From positions 1-42,145 of the forward strand of contig CAZBWH010000022.1 in NCBI GenBank assembly GCA_964495595.1: a stretch of 42,145 nt of DNA. The letters are read 5' to 3'. The notes beneath the pieces were generated by a model. That model was given only the letters and a program-made list of their open reading frames with translations, had not been told where the DNA came from and did not search any database. This DNA comes from CALMFQ01 sp964495595 (GTDB lineage Bacteria; Pseudomonadota; Gammaproteobacteria; Burkholderiales; SCOH01). Below, in pieces: positions 32,258 to 40,463 of this stretch (its first letter is position 1; each line of letters starts with the position of its first letter). The translations under genes and the position numbers were made by a program.

Positions 32258-32275
32258 TGTCGCAATTGGCCGACA
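32258..32275. promoter_or_regulatory. GlrR-type activator site 3
   Basis: TGTCGCAATTGGCCGACA matches TGTC-N10-GACA. It lies 11 bp from site 2 and just beyond the glrR stop codon. Confidence 0.7.
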
Positions 32276-32288
32276 ACCCAGCGGCGAG

Positions 32289-33629
32289 TCAGTCCGGTTT
32301 GAACGAAGCGGGATCGATGCCGTTGCGCTCCAGCAATTTGTAGAAATCGGTACGGTTGCGCTTGGCCAGCCGGGCGGCTTGGGCAACATTGCCACTGGCG
32401 ATCCGCAGCAGCTGAACCAGGTAGTCACGCTCGAAAGCTCGCCGTGCCTCTTCAAACGAGGTGGTCGATACGTCACCCTCCCCCTCCAGCAAGGCCTGAA
32501 CTGCGGGCAGGCCGATCACGCTGGTGGTTGTCAGGGCCACCAGCTGCTCGACGAAGTTGGCCAGCTGACGCACGTTACCGGGCCAGCTCAACGAAACCAG
32601 CAGGGCGATTGCCTCGTGACTGATACTGCAATCGCATTTGCCGTACCGTTGCACCGTCTGCAGCAGGAAGTGGCGCACCAGCAAGGGAATGTCCTCTCTG
32701 CGCGCATCGAGCGAGGGCAGGCGCAGGCTGACAACGTTCAGCCGGTAGTAGAGGTCTTCACGGAATATTCCTTTAGCGATCAGTGCCGGCAGGTCACGGT
32801 GGGTTGCAGAAACGACCCGAACATCCACGGGTACGGACTGCAAGGCCCCCACCGGGCGAACCACCCGCTCCTGCAGTACACGCAGCAGCTTGACCTGCAA
32901 GGCAGGCGGCATGTCGCCGATCTCATCCAGCAACAAGGTTCCGCCCGATGCGGATTCGAACAGGCCGGGTTTGTCGCGTGACGCACCTGTAAAAGCACCT
33001 TTTACATGTCCGAACAGCTCGGATTCGAGCAGATTCTCCGGAATGGCAGCGCAATTGATGGCCACGAACCGCCCCTGGCTGCGCTGACTGGCCTGATGAA
33101 TGGCCTGAGCCAGCAATTCCTTGCCAGTGCCGCTGTCGCCGACCAGCAGCACACTTGCATCGCCGGCAGCAACCAGCCTGGCACGAGCGAGCACTTCCTG
33201 CATGGCGGGGTTGCGGGTCAGTATCTCGGCGGCGAATCCACGACCCGACGCATCGGTTGCCGTACCGCTGATCCTGAGTGCTTCACGTATTTCGGCAAGC
33301 AACTGCTGGCTATCGAATGGCTTGGTAAGGTAACCAAACACCCCGCGCCGGGTGGCCGCCACGGCATCGGGAATCGAGCCGTGCGCGGTCAGGATGATCA
33401 CCGGCAGGCCGGGCATGGCCTGGCGCAGCGCTTCGAACAAGGCCATGCCGTCCATGCCTTCCATGCGCAAATCGGTAATGACCAGATCCGGTCGGCAGGC
33501 AGCCACCCTTGACAGCGCTTCATTGCCGCCGGTGGCGCACTCCGGCGCAAAGCCATTGGCCTGCAAACGCAATTGCAACAATTTGAGTAGATCAGGGTCG
33601 TCGTCGACAATCAGGATTCTGGCAGACAT
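32289..33629 (-). CDS. glrR: sigma54-dependent response regulator GlrR (QseF)
   Basis: The 446-residue NtrC-type regulator has a receiver domain with phospho-acceptor D53 (VITDLRMEGMDG) and the lysine in GYLTKPF. An AAA+ domain with Walker A GDSGTGKE (164-171) and the sigma54-contacting loop GAFTGA (211-216) follows, then a C-terminal Fis-type helix-turn-helix (GNVAQAARLAKRNRTDFYKLLERNGI). The match in the HTH and the neighbouring qseG and glrK genes identify it as GlrR. It activates RpoN promoters from TGTC-N10-GACA sites. Three such sites lie just past its stop codon, upstream of another operon. Its start overlaps the qseG stop (TGATG). Confidence 0.94.
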   Translation of the reverse strand: MSARILIVDDDPDLLKLLQLRLQANGFAPECATGGNEALSRVAACRPDLVITDLRMEGMDGMALFEALRQAMPGLPVIILTAHGSIPDAVAATRRGVFGYLTKPFDSQQLLAEIREALRISGTATDASGRGFAAEILTRNPAMQEVLARARLVAAGDASVLLVGDSGTGKELLAQAIHQASQRSQGRFVAINCAAIPENLLESELFGHVKGAFTGASRDKPGLFESASGGTLLLDEIGDMPPALQVKLLRVLQERVVRPVGALQSVPVDVRVVSATHRDLPALIAKGIFREDLYYRLNVVSLRLPSLDARREDIPLLVRHFLLQTVQRYGKCDCSISHEAIALLVSLSWPGNVRQLANFVEQLVALTTTSVIGLPAVQALLEGEGDVSTTSFEEARRAFERDYLVQLLRIASGNVAQAARLAKRNRTDFYKLLERNGIDPASFKPD

Positions 33630-34222
33630 CAGGGGTGCTTTCGTTCGCGCCGGTAGAGGCTGCGTTCCAGCGATGTCAGCCTATCCAGCTTGAGCTGCAG
33701 CTGCAAAGCCCGTTCCTCGGCGTGATCAGCCCGCCGCTGCTCGTCACGGGCCTTTTGCTGGGCCGAGTCGGCCTGCTCGCCCAACCGCTGCATTTCTGCC
33801 GCCAGGCCAGACAGCAACCCGGCCATCAACCGGGCTGACTCAGCCCCTTGGCCGCGCCCATCCCTGAGCAAAGGTTCAAGCACGGTGATGGCACGCAACA
33901 GGTCTTGCTGCCGATGGGCTGACAATAACAATAGGTAACCATAATGCATGCGACGCCATTCGCTCTTGTCGTGAGCCCAAGCCTGCCTTGCCTGATCAAG
34001 CTCTCGTGCCAGATCCGGCCCGCCGGTACGGCGGGCCGCATCGGCAGCGCGCATCCAGTCCTGTACGCCGGTACTGCAGGCTGGCGGCCGGACGGGGTCG
34101 GCAGGCGGCACACCTGCAGCAGAGGCAGGCACTGGCAAAGCAGGTTCCGGCGTTACCGCGCACGCTGCCAGTAGCCACGCCAGCAGCAGTGCAAACGTTC
34201 GGAATGCCGCGGATGGAGTCAT
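33629..34222 (-). CDS. qseG: QseG-like outer-membrane lipoprotein
   Basis: The 197-residue product has a lipoprotein signal peptide with lipobox LLAAC (C21). A helical domain contains WRRMHYGYLLLLSAHRQQDLLRAITVLEPLL, and a long C-terminal coiled coil follows (EMQRLGEQADSAQQKARDEQRRADHAEERALQLQLKLDRLTSLERSLY). In E. coli QseG is needed for full GlrK kinase activity and binds the kinase. It overlaps glrK by four bases (ATGA) and glrR by one, so the three genes form one tightly coupled operon. Confidence 0.87.
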   Translation of the reverse strand: MTPSAAFRTFALLLAWLLAACAVTPEPALPVPASAAGVPPADPVRPPACSTGVQDWMRAADAARRTGGPDLARELDQARQAWAHDKSEWRRMHYGYLLLLSAHRQQDLLRAITVLEPLLRDGRGQGAESARLMAGLLSGLAAEMQRLGEQADSAQQKARDEQRRADHAEERALQLQLKLDRLTSLERSLYRRERKHP

Positions 34223-35646
34223 ACCGGCGCCGGCAGGGTGACACGAAAATGGGCGCCGGAAGGGCTGTCCAGCACCTCCACCGACCCTTGCAGCGCCCGG
34301 GTAAATTCGGCAACGATCGCCAGCCCCAGGCCGGACCCCCTGACTCGTGCATCGGCATCGGCCCGGCCACGGTAAAAGCGCTCGAAAATGTGACCCCGCT
34401 CATCGGGCGCCACGCCAGGCCCGCTGTCGGCCACATCGATCTGCAACTGATCATGCTGCAGCAACAGGCCGACATGGATCGTTCCCTGATACGGGGTATA
34501 GCGTATGGCGTTTGACAGCAGGTTATCCAGAATCACCCGCAGCTTTTCGGCATCGGTTTCAATCATCACGTTCTGGCAAAGTAAATCCACCTCAATGCAT
34601 TTCGTCTGCAATGGCAACTGGCTGGCTGCCAGCACTTTCTTTACCAGTGGGCGCAACGGTGTCGTTGTCAGACTGATTCGGCCGGCCTGGGCCTGCAGTT
34701 CGCTGAACTGCAGCAGATTTTCGATCTGCCGCTGCAGCCGGACGCTATTTTGCTGCAAGATACCCACCACCTCGGCCTGCGCGGCCGGCATGGCTCCCAT
34801 TGAACCGTCTGCCAGCAGATCAGCCCCTTCGCGCAACGCCGCCAGTGGCGTTTTCAGATCGTGCGACACCTGCTGCAGGAAGCGGGTTTTTTGCTCTTCC
34901 ACCTGTTGCAACTGCTGGCGCAGCCACTCCAGTCGTTGCCCCAGCCGCTGCAAATCCTGCGGACCATCAATCGCCACCGGATCCGCCAGGTTGCCTTCAC
35001 CCATGGTGCCGATAGCCTGCTCGATCTGCCGGATCGGCCGTGAAATCAACCACACGAACCCGAGCAGCACCGCCACGCCGGCGGGCAGCAGCAGCCAGAG
35101 CTGCCGACTGACCACATCGCGGGAATGTGCTGCCATTTGCTGGGTTGCGGCGACCTCGCGCTCCACCAGCGTATCGCCGTGTGCCAGCAAACGGTCGACC
35201 AACCGGTTGAGCCCGGCAAGTTCGTCGGCCAGTGGCTCGATGCGATCCGGTGCCCCCTGGGCCGCTATCACCCGGCTGTAAACCACATGCTCGCGGGCGG
35301 CGAAACCAGACAATAGCTGCGCCAGCGGGCCCTGTGCCCCGGATCGCTGCAAATCGTTCAGCGTCCGGCCCATGGCCTGATGCGCAGCCTGATAGGCAGC
35401 CAGCAACTCGGCATCCCCCAGTACGGCATACTGGCGCAGGAGCCGCTCCATTCGCGTCATGTCTTCGGCAATCGCCCGGCTGCCACGAGCGTAATGCACC
35501 GACTGGTAAACGGCACGCTTGCTCTGCTCGGCCAGCTTTTGCATTGACACTGCACTGGTGAACAGCGCCAGCGCCAGTGGCAGCGCCACCAGCACAAAGC
35601 CGAGCACGATCAGATGGATGAAGGTCTGGGGATAACGCAGGCGCAT
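34219..35646 (-). CDS. glrK: sensor histidine kinase GlrK (QseE)
   Basis: The 475-residue kinase has two membrane segments (residues about 10-32 and 183-202) around a helical periplasmic domain, then a HAMP region (SRPIRQIEQAIGTMGEGNL). The HisKA domain follows with H262 in QQVSHDLKTPLAALREG, and HATPase boxes NLLSNAIRYT, DSGPGVAPDE and RGSGLGLAIV. ATG 35646 (MRLRYPQTFIHLIVLGF) gives a normal membrane start; the longer frame adds 21 unsupported codons. It heads the glrK-qseG-glrR operon and diverges from trhP. In enterobacteria this kinase responds to envelope conditions. Confidence 0.93.
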   Translation of the reverse strand: MRLRYPQTFIHLIVLGFVLVALPLALALFTSAVSMQKLAEQSKRAVYQSVHYARGSRAIAEDMTRMERLLRQYAVLGDAELLAAYQAAHQAMGRTLNDLQRSGAQGPLAQLLSGFAAREHVVYSRVIAAQGAPDRIEPLADELAGLNRLVDRLLAHGDTLVEREVAATQQMAAHSRDVVSRQLWLLLPAGVAVLLGFVWLISRPIRQIEQAIGTMGEGNLADPVAIDGPQDLQRLGQRLEWLRQQLQQVEEQKTRFLQQVSHDLKTPLAALREGADLLADGSMGAMPAAQAEVVGILQQNSVRLQRQIENLLQFSELQAQAGRISLTTTPLRPLVKKVLAASQLPLQTKCIEVDLLCQNVMIETDAEKLRVILDNLLSNAIRYTPYQGTIHVGLLLQHDQLQIDVADSGPGVAPDERGHIFERFYRGRADADARVRGSGLGLAIVAEFTRALQGSVEVLDSPSGAHFRVTLPAPV

Positions 35647-35726
35647 GCCGCGGCACGGATATTTGCAATTGGCATATTGTAAACCAGAACCGGTGCTGGA
35701 GCAGGCCATGCTGGCAAGGCCGCTGA

Positions 35727-35755
35727 TTCAAATCGGATTTACCGCAGCGTATAAT
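35727..35755 (+). promoter_or_regulatory. putative sigma70 promoter of trhP
   Basis: A perfect -10 TATAAT (35750-35755) with TTCAAA (35727-35732) 17 bp upstream; the start codon is 31 bp beyond the -10. Confidence 0.55.
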
Positions 35756-35786
35756 CGGCCGTTTGCCATCCGCACGGAACTGAACC

Positions 35787-37142
35787 ATGACCCGCAACGC
35801 CCCGGAACTCCTGCTGCCGGCCGGTACGCTGGAAAAAATGCGCGCCGCCTACGATTACGGCGCCGATGCCGTGTACGCCGGGCAACCGCGCTACAGCCTG
35901 CGGGCACGCAACAACGAATTCAAGCTCGACCAGCTCCGCCAGGGCATTGAAGAAGCCCACACACGTGGCAAGCTGTTTTACGTGGCCAGCAACATCCTGC
36001 CGCACAATGCCAAGGTCAAGACCTATCTGGACGACATGGCGCCGGTAATCGAAATGAAGCCGGACGCCTTGATCATGGCCGATCCGGGGCTGATCATGCT
36101 GGTGCGGGAAAAATGGCCTGAGGTGCCGGTCCATTTGTCGGTTCAGGCCAGTACCACCAATTTTGCAGCCGTCCGCTTCTGGCGCACTATCGGCCTGACC
36201 CGGATCATCCTCTCGCGCGAACTGAGCCTGGACGAAGTGGAAGAAATCCGCCAGCAATGCCCGGACATGGAGCTGGAAGTATTCGTCCACGGCGCGCTGT
36301 GCATTGCCTACTCCGGCCGCTGCCTGCTGTCCGGCTACTTCAACCACCGCGACCCGAACCAGGGCACCTGCACCAACTCCTGCCGCTGGGATTACAAGGT
36401 ACACAACACGGAAGAAAACGACGCCGGCGATCATCAGCGGATTGACTTCAACTTCAATCAGGCACTCGACGAAGCCAACCGCAGCTTTGCCGCCGTGGGC
36501 CAACAGCAGCGCCACCCGCTGGCCGACCGGGTGTACCTGATCGAAGAAAACTCGCGCCCCGGCGAACGGATGCCGATCCTGGAAGACGAGCACGGCACCT
36601 ACATCATGAACAGCAAGGACTTGCGCGCAGTCGAACACGTCGAACGACTGATCCGCATTGGCGTCGATTCCCTGAAAGTGGAAGGCCGCACAAAATCGCT
36701 GTATTACGTCGCCCGCACGGCGCAGGTATACCGCCGCGCCATCGACGATGCCTTGGCCGGCCGGCCGTTCAACCCGGAACTGCTGGCCGATCTAGACAGC
36801 CTGGCCAGCCGCGGCTACACCGATGGTTTTTACCAGCGCCACCACACCCACGAATACCAGAACTACCTCAAGGGCCATTCGGAAGCCCACCGCAGCCAGT
36901 ACGTCGGCGACATCATCGGCCGCGATCCGGCCACCGGCTGGGCCATCGTTGCGGTGAAAAACCGCTTTCAGGTAGGCGACCGACTCGAATTCATTCAGCC
37001 AGAGGGCAACCAGACCATCGAGCTTGCCGCCATGACCACCACGGATGGCTTGCCGCTGCAGATCGCCAGCGGCGTCGGCTACACCGTGCACCTGCCCCTG
37101 CCCGGCCACGCCAGCAGCGGCCTGCTGGCACGCTTTCTGTAG
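35787..37142 (+). CDS. trhP: tRNA 5-hydroxyuridine synthesis protein, peptidase U32 family
   Basis: The 451-residue protein closely resembles E. coli YegQ/TrhP in order and length: PELLLPAGTLEKMRAAYDYGADAVYAGQPRYSLRARNNEF, then VHLSVQASTTNFAAVRFW, and the U32 signature ELEVFVHGALCIAYSGRCLLS. Cysteines in CIAYSGRC and GTCTNSC would bind an iron-sulfur cluster. TrhP makes 5-hydroxyuridine at position 34 of certain tRNAs, using prephenate. It is monocistronic with its own promoter and is followed by a GC-rich hairpin. Confidence 0.93.
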   Translation: MTRNAPELLLPAGTLEKMRAAYDYGADAVYAGQPRYSLRARNNEFKLDQLRQGIEEAHTRGKLFYVASNILPHNAKVKTYLDDMAPVIEMKPDALIMADPGLIMLVREKWPEVPVHLSVQASTTNFAAVRFWRTIGLTRIILSRELSLDEVEEIRQQCPDMELEVFVHGALCIAYSGRCLLSGYFNHRDPNQGTCTNSCRWDYKVHNTEENDAGDHQRIDFNFNQALDEANRSFAAVGQQQRHPLADRVYLIEENSRPGERMPILEDEHGTYIMNSKDLRAVEHVERLIRIGVDSLKVEGRTKSLYYVARTAQVYRRAIDDALAGRPFNPELLADLDSLASRGYTDGFYQRHHTHEYQNYLKGHSEAHRSQYVGDIIGRDPATGWAIVAVKNRFQVGDRLEFIQPEGNQTIELAAMTTTDGLPLQIASGVGYTVHLPLPGHASSGLLARFL

Positions 37143-37155
37143 CAGCCCCAAACGC

Positions 37156-37180
37156 CAACAGGGGCTTGGCGCCCCTGTTG
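37156..37180. terminator. stem-loop after trhP
   Basis: A perfect 10-bp stem CAACAGGGGC/GCCCCTGTTG with a 5-nt loop lies between two converging genes. No proper T-run follows on either strand, so it may be a weak terminator or a message-stabilising hairpin. Confidence 0.5.
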
Positions 37181-37208
37181 TCTGGCCGATCCTGCCAGCC
37201 GGTAACGG

Positions 37209-37481
37209 CTAACGATCCAGACCGAACATCGGGTTATTCATCACCCGAGCCTCTACCGTCTGATCGTATACCCCGGTTTCACTGTTGCAGACATACTCCA
37301 GCATCATCAGATCACTGGCCACCTGAAACGGGAAACCGTGCCGGTTGCCGCGTTCATCGAACACCAGGCTCTGCAGGTATTCTTGCGCCGCGATTGGCGA
37401 GCTCCACAACAAGGTGATCTGCTCGACGATGCGGGGAAATTCCTGCTCCAGTTGGGATACCACTTCCAATTGTTTGACCAT
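37209..37481 (-). CDS. small uncharacterised protein paired with a TusA-like protein
   Basis: The 90-residue acidic protein (MVKQLEVVSQLEQEFPRIVEQITLLWSSPIAAQEYLQSLVFDERGNRHGFPFQVASDLMML) has no signal peptide or membrane segment and looks like a compact helical domain. I do not assign a family. It starts 11 bp after the TusA-like gene with a GAGGGAGAG ribosome binding site, so both are made together. One cysteine is present. Confidence 0.75.
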   Translation of the reverse strand: MVKQLEVVSQLEQEFPRIVEQITLLWSSPIAAQEYLQSLVFDERGNRHGFPFQVASDLMMLEYVCNSETGVYDQTVEARVMNNPMFGLDR

Positions 37482-37492
37482 TGCTCTCTCCC

Positions 37493-37720
37493 TCAGCCTT
37501 TTTCCAGCAAGAACACAAAATCCCGTCCCTCGACCTGCGCATCGAGCAATGCGTGGCGGGCGTGATAGGCGAAGGCCTTGACATCGGTCTGACTGCGTTC
37601 GTCATCCGACAGCAAGCGCAGTACCTCGCCTTTCTTGATCTGCGCCATTGCCTGCTTCAGCCGCAACACGGGAATCGGCGCCTTCAGCCCGCGGGTATCC
37701 AGTTCGTATTGGTGTTCCAT
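37493..37720 (-). CDS. TusA/SirA-family protein lacking the catalytic cysteine
   Basis: The 75-residue product has the TusA fold pattern: LDTRGLKAPIPVLRLKQAMAQIKKGEVLRLLSDD, then KAFAYHARHALLDAQVEGRDFVFLLEKG. TusA sulfurtransferases pass persulfide on the cysteine of a CPxP motif; here the motif reads APIP, and the protein contains no cysteine at all. It cannot act as a classic sulfur carrier and may be a regulatory or binding relative. A good GAGGAG ribosome binding site precedes ATG 37720. It is followed by the 90-residue gene. Confidence 0.85.
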   Translation of the reverse strand: MEHQYELDTRGLKAPIPVLRLKQAMAQIKKGEVLRLLSDDERSQTDVKAFAYHARHALLDAQVEGRDFVFLLEKG

Positions 37721-37802
37721 ATCGTGCTCCTCGAAGAATCATTCTGAGTTGTAGGCGAAACGCCGCACGACAGCAATGCAGCCACAGACCGGCCCAACAA
37801 AA

Positions 37803-37826
37803 AACCTCGCCACAGCGAGGTTTTTT
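37803..37826 (-). terminator. bidirectional intrinsic terminator after the PEP-CTERM gene
   Basis: A perfect 8-bp stem AACCTCGC/GCGAGGTT with a 4-nt loop has A- and T-runs on both sides. On the minus strand it follows the PEP-CTERM-type gene by 24 bp. Confidence 0.88.
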
Positions 37827-37849
37827 GTTGCTGCCAGAGTGGAACCGAC

Positions 37850-38569
37850 TCAAGCCTTGCGGCGACGAGCGGCGGCCAGACCGGTCAGACCCAGCCCCAT
37901 CAGCGCCAGGGTAGCGGGAACCGGAACGTTACCTGTCACCGAACCTTGAGCAACGGTGGCATAGCGGATAGTACCGCCTGCTACGAGATACTCGCCATAT
38001 CCGTCACCGTAAAAAGTAACCTTAGTAAAAGTGCTGGTGTCGTCGATGGCTGCGACGAAATTACGGGTGCCATCACCCGCAGCAACGCCAGGATTGTCGC
38101 TAGAGCTCATTGCGCTGGCCACTAGCCGGGTTGCGCCGCCATCAAATGCGATGTAAAGGCTGGACGGATCATAACAACACGTCGCCCAGTCACCGATCTC
38201 CAGACCGAACGCATTGATCGGATTGGCAAAAGTGAAAGTCAGGCCCGAACCGGGAAAAGGCGGCTGGGGATCGATTCCAATTGCCTGCCCTCCCGTGCCT
38301 GCCGGGCGACTGCCAGTCAGGTAATAGCCATCAATGTAGCGGGCTGCTCCATTGGTAGAAGTAATGGTGTAACCGGTGCGGCTCCATGTGGTGCCGTAAG
38401 ACAGACCCGACAACGAATCCGTTACCAATGTGCCGCTTACTGCAGCAATCGTGGCGTCAAAAGCAGCAGTGCCGGCAGCGATACTGTCGTTGTAAATCAC
38501 CGGCAAGGCCTGCGCCATACCGGCAAACGCGACCGATACCAAAGCCATAGAGGCGCGAAGTTTTAACAT
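37850..38569 (-). CDS. PEP-CTERM-type exported protein with a variant sorting signal
   Basis: The 239-residue protein has a signal peptide (MLKLRASMALVSVAFAGMAQA) and a beta-rich, serine/threonine/glycine-rich body with FTFANPINAFGLEIGDW. The C-terminal sorting signal has VPVPATLALMGLGLTGLAAA followed by RRRKA. This is the PEP-CTERM layout (motif, membrane helix, basic cluster) recognised by exosortases, but the usual E of VPEP is V. Such proteins are released to the cell surface or biofilm matrix. No exosortase gene is in the window. ATG 38569 has an AAGGAG ribosome binding site; the longer frame upstream is rejected. A terminator follows. Confidence 0.88.
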   Translation of the reverse strand: MLKLRASMALVSVAFAGMAQALPVIYNDSIAAGTAAFDATIAAVSGTLVTDSLSGLSYGTTWSRTGYTITSTNGAARYIDGYYLTGSRPAGTGGQAIGIDPQPPFPGSGLTFTFANPINAFGLEIGDWATCCYDPSSLYIAFDGGATRLVASAMSSSDNPGVAAGDGTRNFVAAIDDTSTFTKVTFYGDGYGEYLVAGGTIRYATVAQGSVTGNVPVPATLALMGLGLTGLAAARRRKA

Positions 38570-38735
38570 GGTTTGACTCCTTAGTGTGCAGAGAAAAAAC
38601 AAAAAAATTCTACTGCCGCCAAAAAAGCAAACAACGTGCCATAACCTGCAACCCATTGATCAGCATTCACAACATTCCCAGACCCGTCCACACAAGGCAA
38701 TGCTGCTGTAAAAAATACCGACAGCCGGATCCCGC

Positions 38736-39827
38736 TCAGCCAGCCCTGTCCTGCCCCTCGAACACCCCCGCCCGTCCCACGGCATCAAACGCATTCACCA
38801 GCCACGGGTCGAACTGGCTGTCCAGCAGGCCGTGAACGTCGAATAAGGCCCGCAGCAGGCCGCGGCGCAGGTCGTCGCCGCGCAGGGTTTTGATCCGCTC
38901 GAAACAGAGGTCGGCACAGGCGAGCATTTGTGCGCCGGGGTGCAGTGGCTGGGGCGAAGGCACCGCAGCAGGGCCTTTGCCGTTGGCCCAGGCATGATGC
39001 TGACGGATGATCTGCGCGGCCTCGACGCAATCCGGCGCCGCCGCGAGCAGCCAGCGGGCAGCCAGCTCGGCGTGGGCGGCGAATGCGCCGGCGTCGGCCT
39101 GATCGGCGGCGGAACGGGGGTGGGCAGACAAGGCTGCATCGGGCCCGGCCAGCAGGCCAACGTCGTGCCACAGCGTCGCCAGCCGCAGCGCATCGCCCGC
39201 CACCGGCGCTGAATACTGCTGATTGAGCGATTCGACCAGCGAACACTGGAACGCCGCCCTTCCCTGCCAGTCCGGGCGGCGCAGCGCCAGGGCGGCCGCC
39301 AGCTGCTCGCCCAGTAGCCGAGCCAGCCGGACCTGGTCGCCGGGCGCAGCGGCGAACAACATGGCCTCGGGCTGCCATTGTCCGTGTAGCGCCAGCAAAA
39401 TGTGGCGCGCAACCTGATCGGCCGCAGCCTGCCCCGCAGCACCGGCCAGCCGGCCGATCAATGCCACCAGTGCGGGCTCGACCGGCATAAAATCGTGCTG
39501 TTGCAGCAGGATATCGAGCATGCCGTGAATCTGGTCCATGCCCTGCAACAGCGCCTCGGCCACCAGCGCCGAGCACTGGAATGCCCGGTTGCGCATGGCC
39601 TGCAGCACGTTTTCCAGCGCATGGACGTAGTGTGCGATCGGTTCGGCGTGGCAATAGGCAAAATCACCCTTGATCGAATGCATGTGCCGGAATGCGCTGG
39701 CCAGCCGGTCGATCGACTCAGGTGTCTGCACCAGCACATGCAGATCGCGTTCCAGCTCTTCGAGATGCTCGTGAATTTCCGGCACCGCATCGGCAAGCAA
39801 ATCGAAATCCACTTCGTTCACGCTCAT
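38736..39827 (-). CDS. HPt domain protein with a C-terminal HD-like domain
   Basis: The 363-residue protein has an N-terminal HPt domain (EIHEHLEELERDLHVLVQTPESIDRLASAFRHMHSIKGDFAYC) with the phosphorylatable histidine in HSIKGD. A linker of about 100 residues follows, then an HD-like region (LRLATLWHDVGLLAGP, HAELAARWLLAAAPDCVEAAQIIRQHHAWANG, LACADLCFERIKTL). That layout resembles HD-GYP phosphodiesterases of cyclic di-GMP, but the GYP motif is not clear, so the activity is uncertain. ATG 39827 has a GGAGGGG ribosome binding site. The HPt domain needs a kinase from elsewhere. Confidence 0.78.
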   Translation of the reverse strand: MSVNEVDFDLLADAVPEIHEHLEELERDLHVLVQTPESIDRLASAFRHMHSIKGDFAYCHAEPIAHYVHALENVLQAMRNRAFQCSALVAEALLQGMDQIHGMLDILLQQHDFMPVEPALVALIGRLAGAAGQAAADQVARHILLALHGQWQPEAMLFAAAPGDQVRLARLLGEQLAAALALRRPDWQGRAAFQCSLVESLNQQYSAPVAGDALRLATLWHDVGLLAGPDAALSAHPRSAADQADAGAFAAHAELAARWLLAAAPDCVEAAQIIRQHHAWANGKGPAAVPSPQPLHPGAQMLACADLCFERIKTLRGDDLRRGLLRALFDVHGLLDSQFDPWLVNAFDAVGRAGVFEGQDRAG

Positions 39828-39929
39828 TGGCCCCTCCCGCCTGATTTCACACGCCGGCATGGTCGCCCGACGCAAACAGACCCAAGCATAGCCGACCCGC
39901 CCGCAGCTGGCAGCAAGCCGCCACCATGA

Positions 39930-39946
39930 CCGGCCTGCAAGCCAAT
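39930..39946. repeat. REP-like half-site
   Basis: CCGGCCTGCAAGCCAAT is identical over 17 bases to the right half of the palindrome at 9427-9456. The left half is missing. It lies between the HPt/HD gene and the HIT gene. Confidence 0.5.
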
Positions 39947-40004
39947 GCCGACGTGCCTCGCAGCCAGCCTGCAAGCCGCATCCAGCAAGGCGTACAGCCC
40001 TGCA

Positions 40005-40463
40005 TCAAGCCATATTGCGCAACGCCTGCCGCCAGCGCTCGGCCTGCACCTGCAAGCGTGGCCTGCGGCCGATGCGGGCCAGCGGGTTGAGAAAGCGGGT
40101 AAAAAACTGCCAGCCCATCGCCAGCCCATCGCCGCCGGAACGCGGGATGATGTGCAGATGCACGTGCTGCACATGCTGACTGGCGGCCCGGCCATTGTTC
40201 AGCAACCAGTGCGTGGCCGGTGTGCCAAAGCCGCCGCGAATCGCCGCCCGGCTCAGCTTGGCGCCTTGCAGGATCAAATCTTCCCGCACCTCGGCCGGCA
40301 GATCTTCGATAAATTCCGCATGCTGGAACGGGATCACCAGCGCATGGCCGGGGCGCAACGGAAACGCATCAAGCAACACCATTACGTGCGCGGTTCGGTA
40401 GAGGATCTCGCCGGGGATCTTGCCAGCGGCAATGGCGCAGAAAACACAGTCGGAATGGGGCAT
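40005..40463 (-). CDS. HIT-family hydrolase
   Basis: The 152-residue protein has the HIT layout: CVFCAIAAGKIPGEILYRT at the N-terminus, LLDAFPLRPGHALVIPFQHAEFIEDLP, and the histidine triad HVQHVHLHIIPR. HIT proteins hydrolyse or transfer nucleotides through the middle histidine; the substrate is unknown. The start at ATG 40463 matches family length; there is no strong ribosome binding site, and a much longer frame upstream has no family similarity. The 357-bp stretch from here to 40820 holds a hairpin around 40645-40665, a short palindrome CCGATT-N4-AATCGG (40736-40751), and no gene that I can support. Confidence 0.88.
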   Translation of the reverse strand: MPHSDCVFCAIAAGKIPGEILYRTAHVMVLLDAFPLRPGHALVIPFQHAEFIEDLPAEVREDLILQGAKLSRAAIRGGFGTPATHWLLNNGRAASQHVQHVHLHIIPRSGGDGLAMGWQFFTRFLNPLARIGRRPRLQVQAERWRQALRNMA

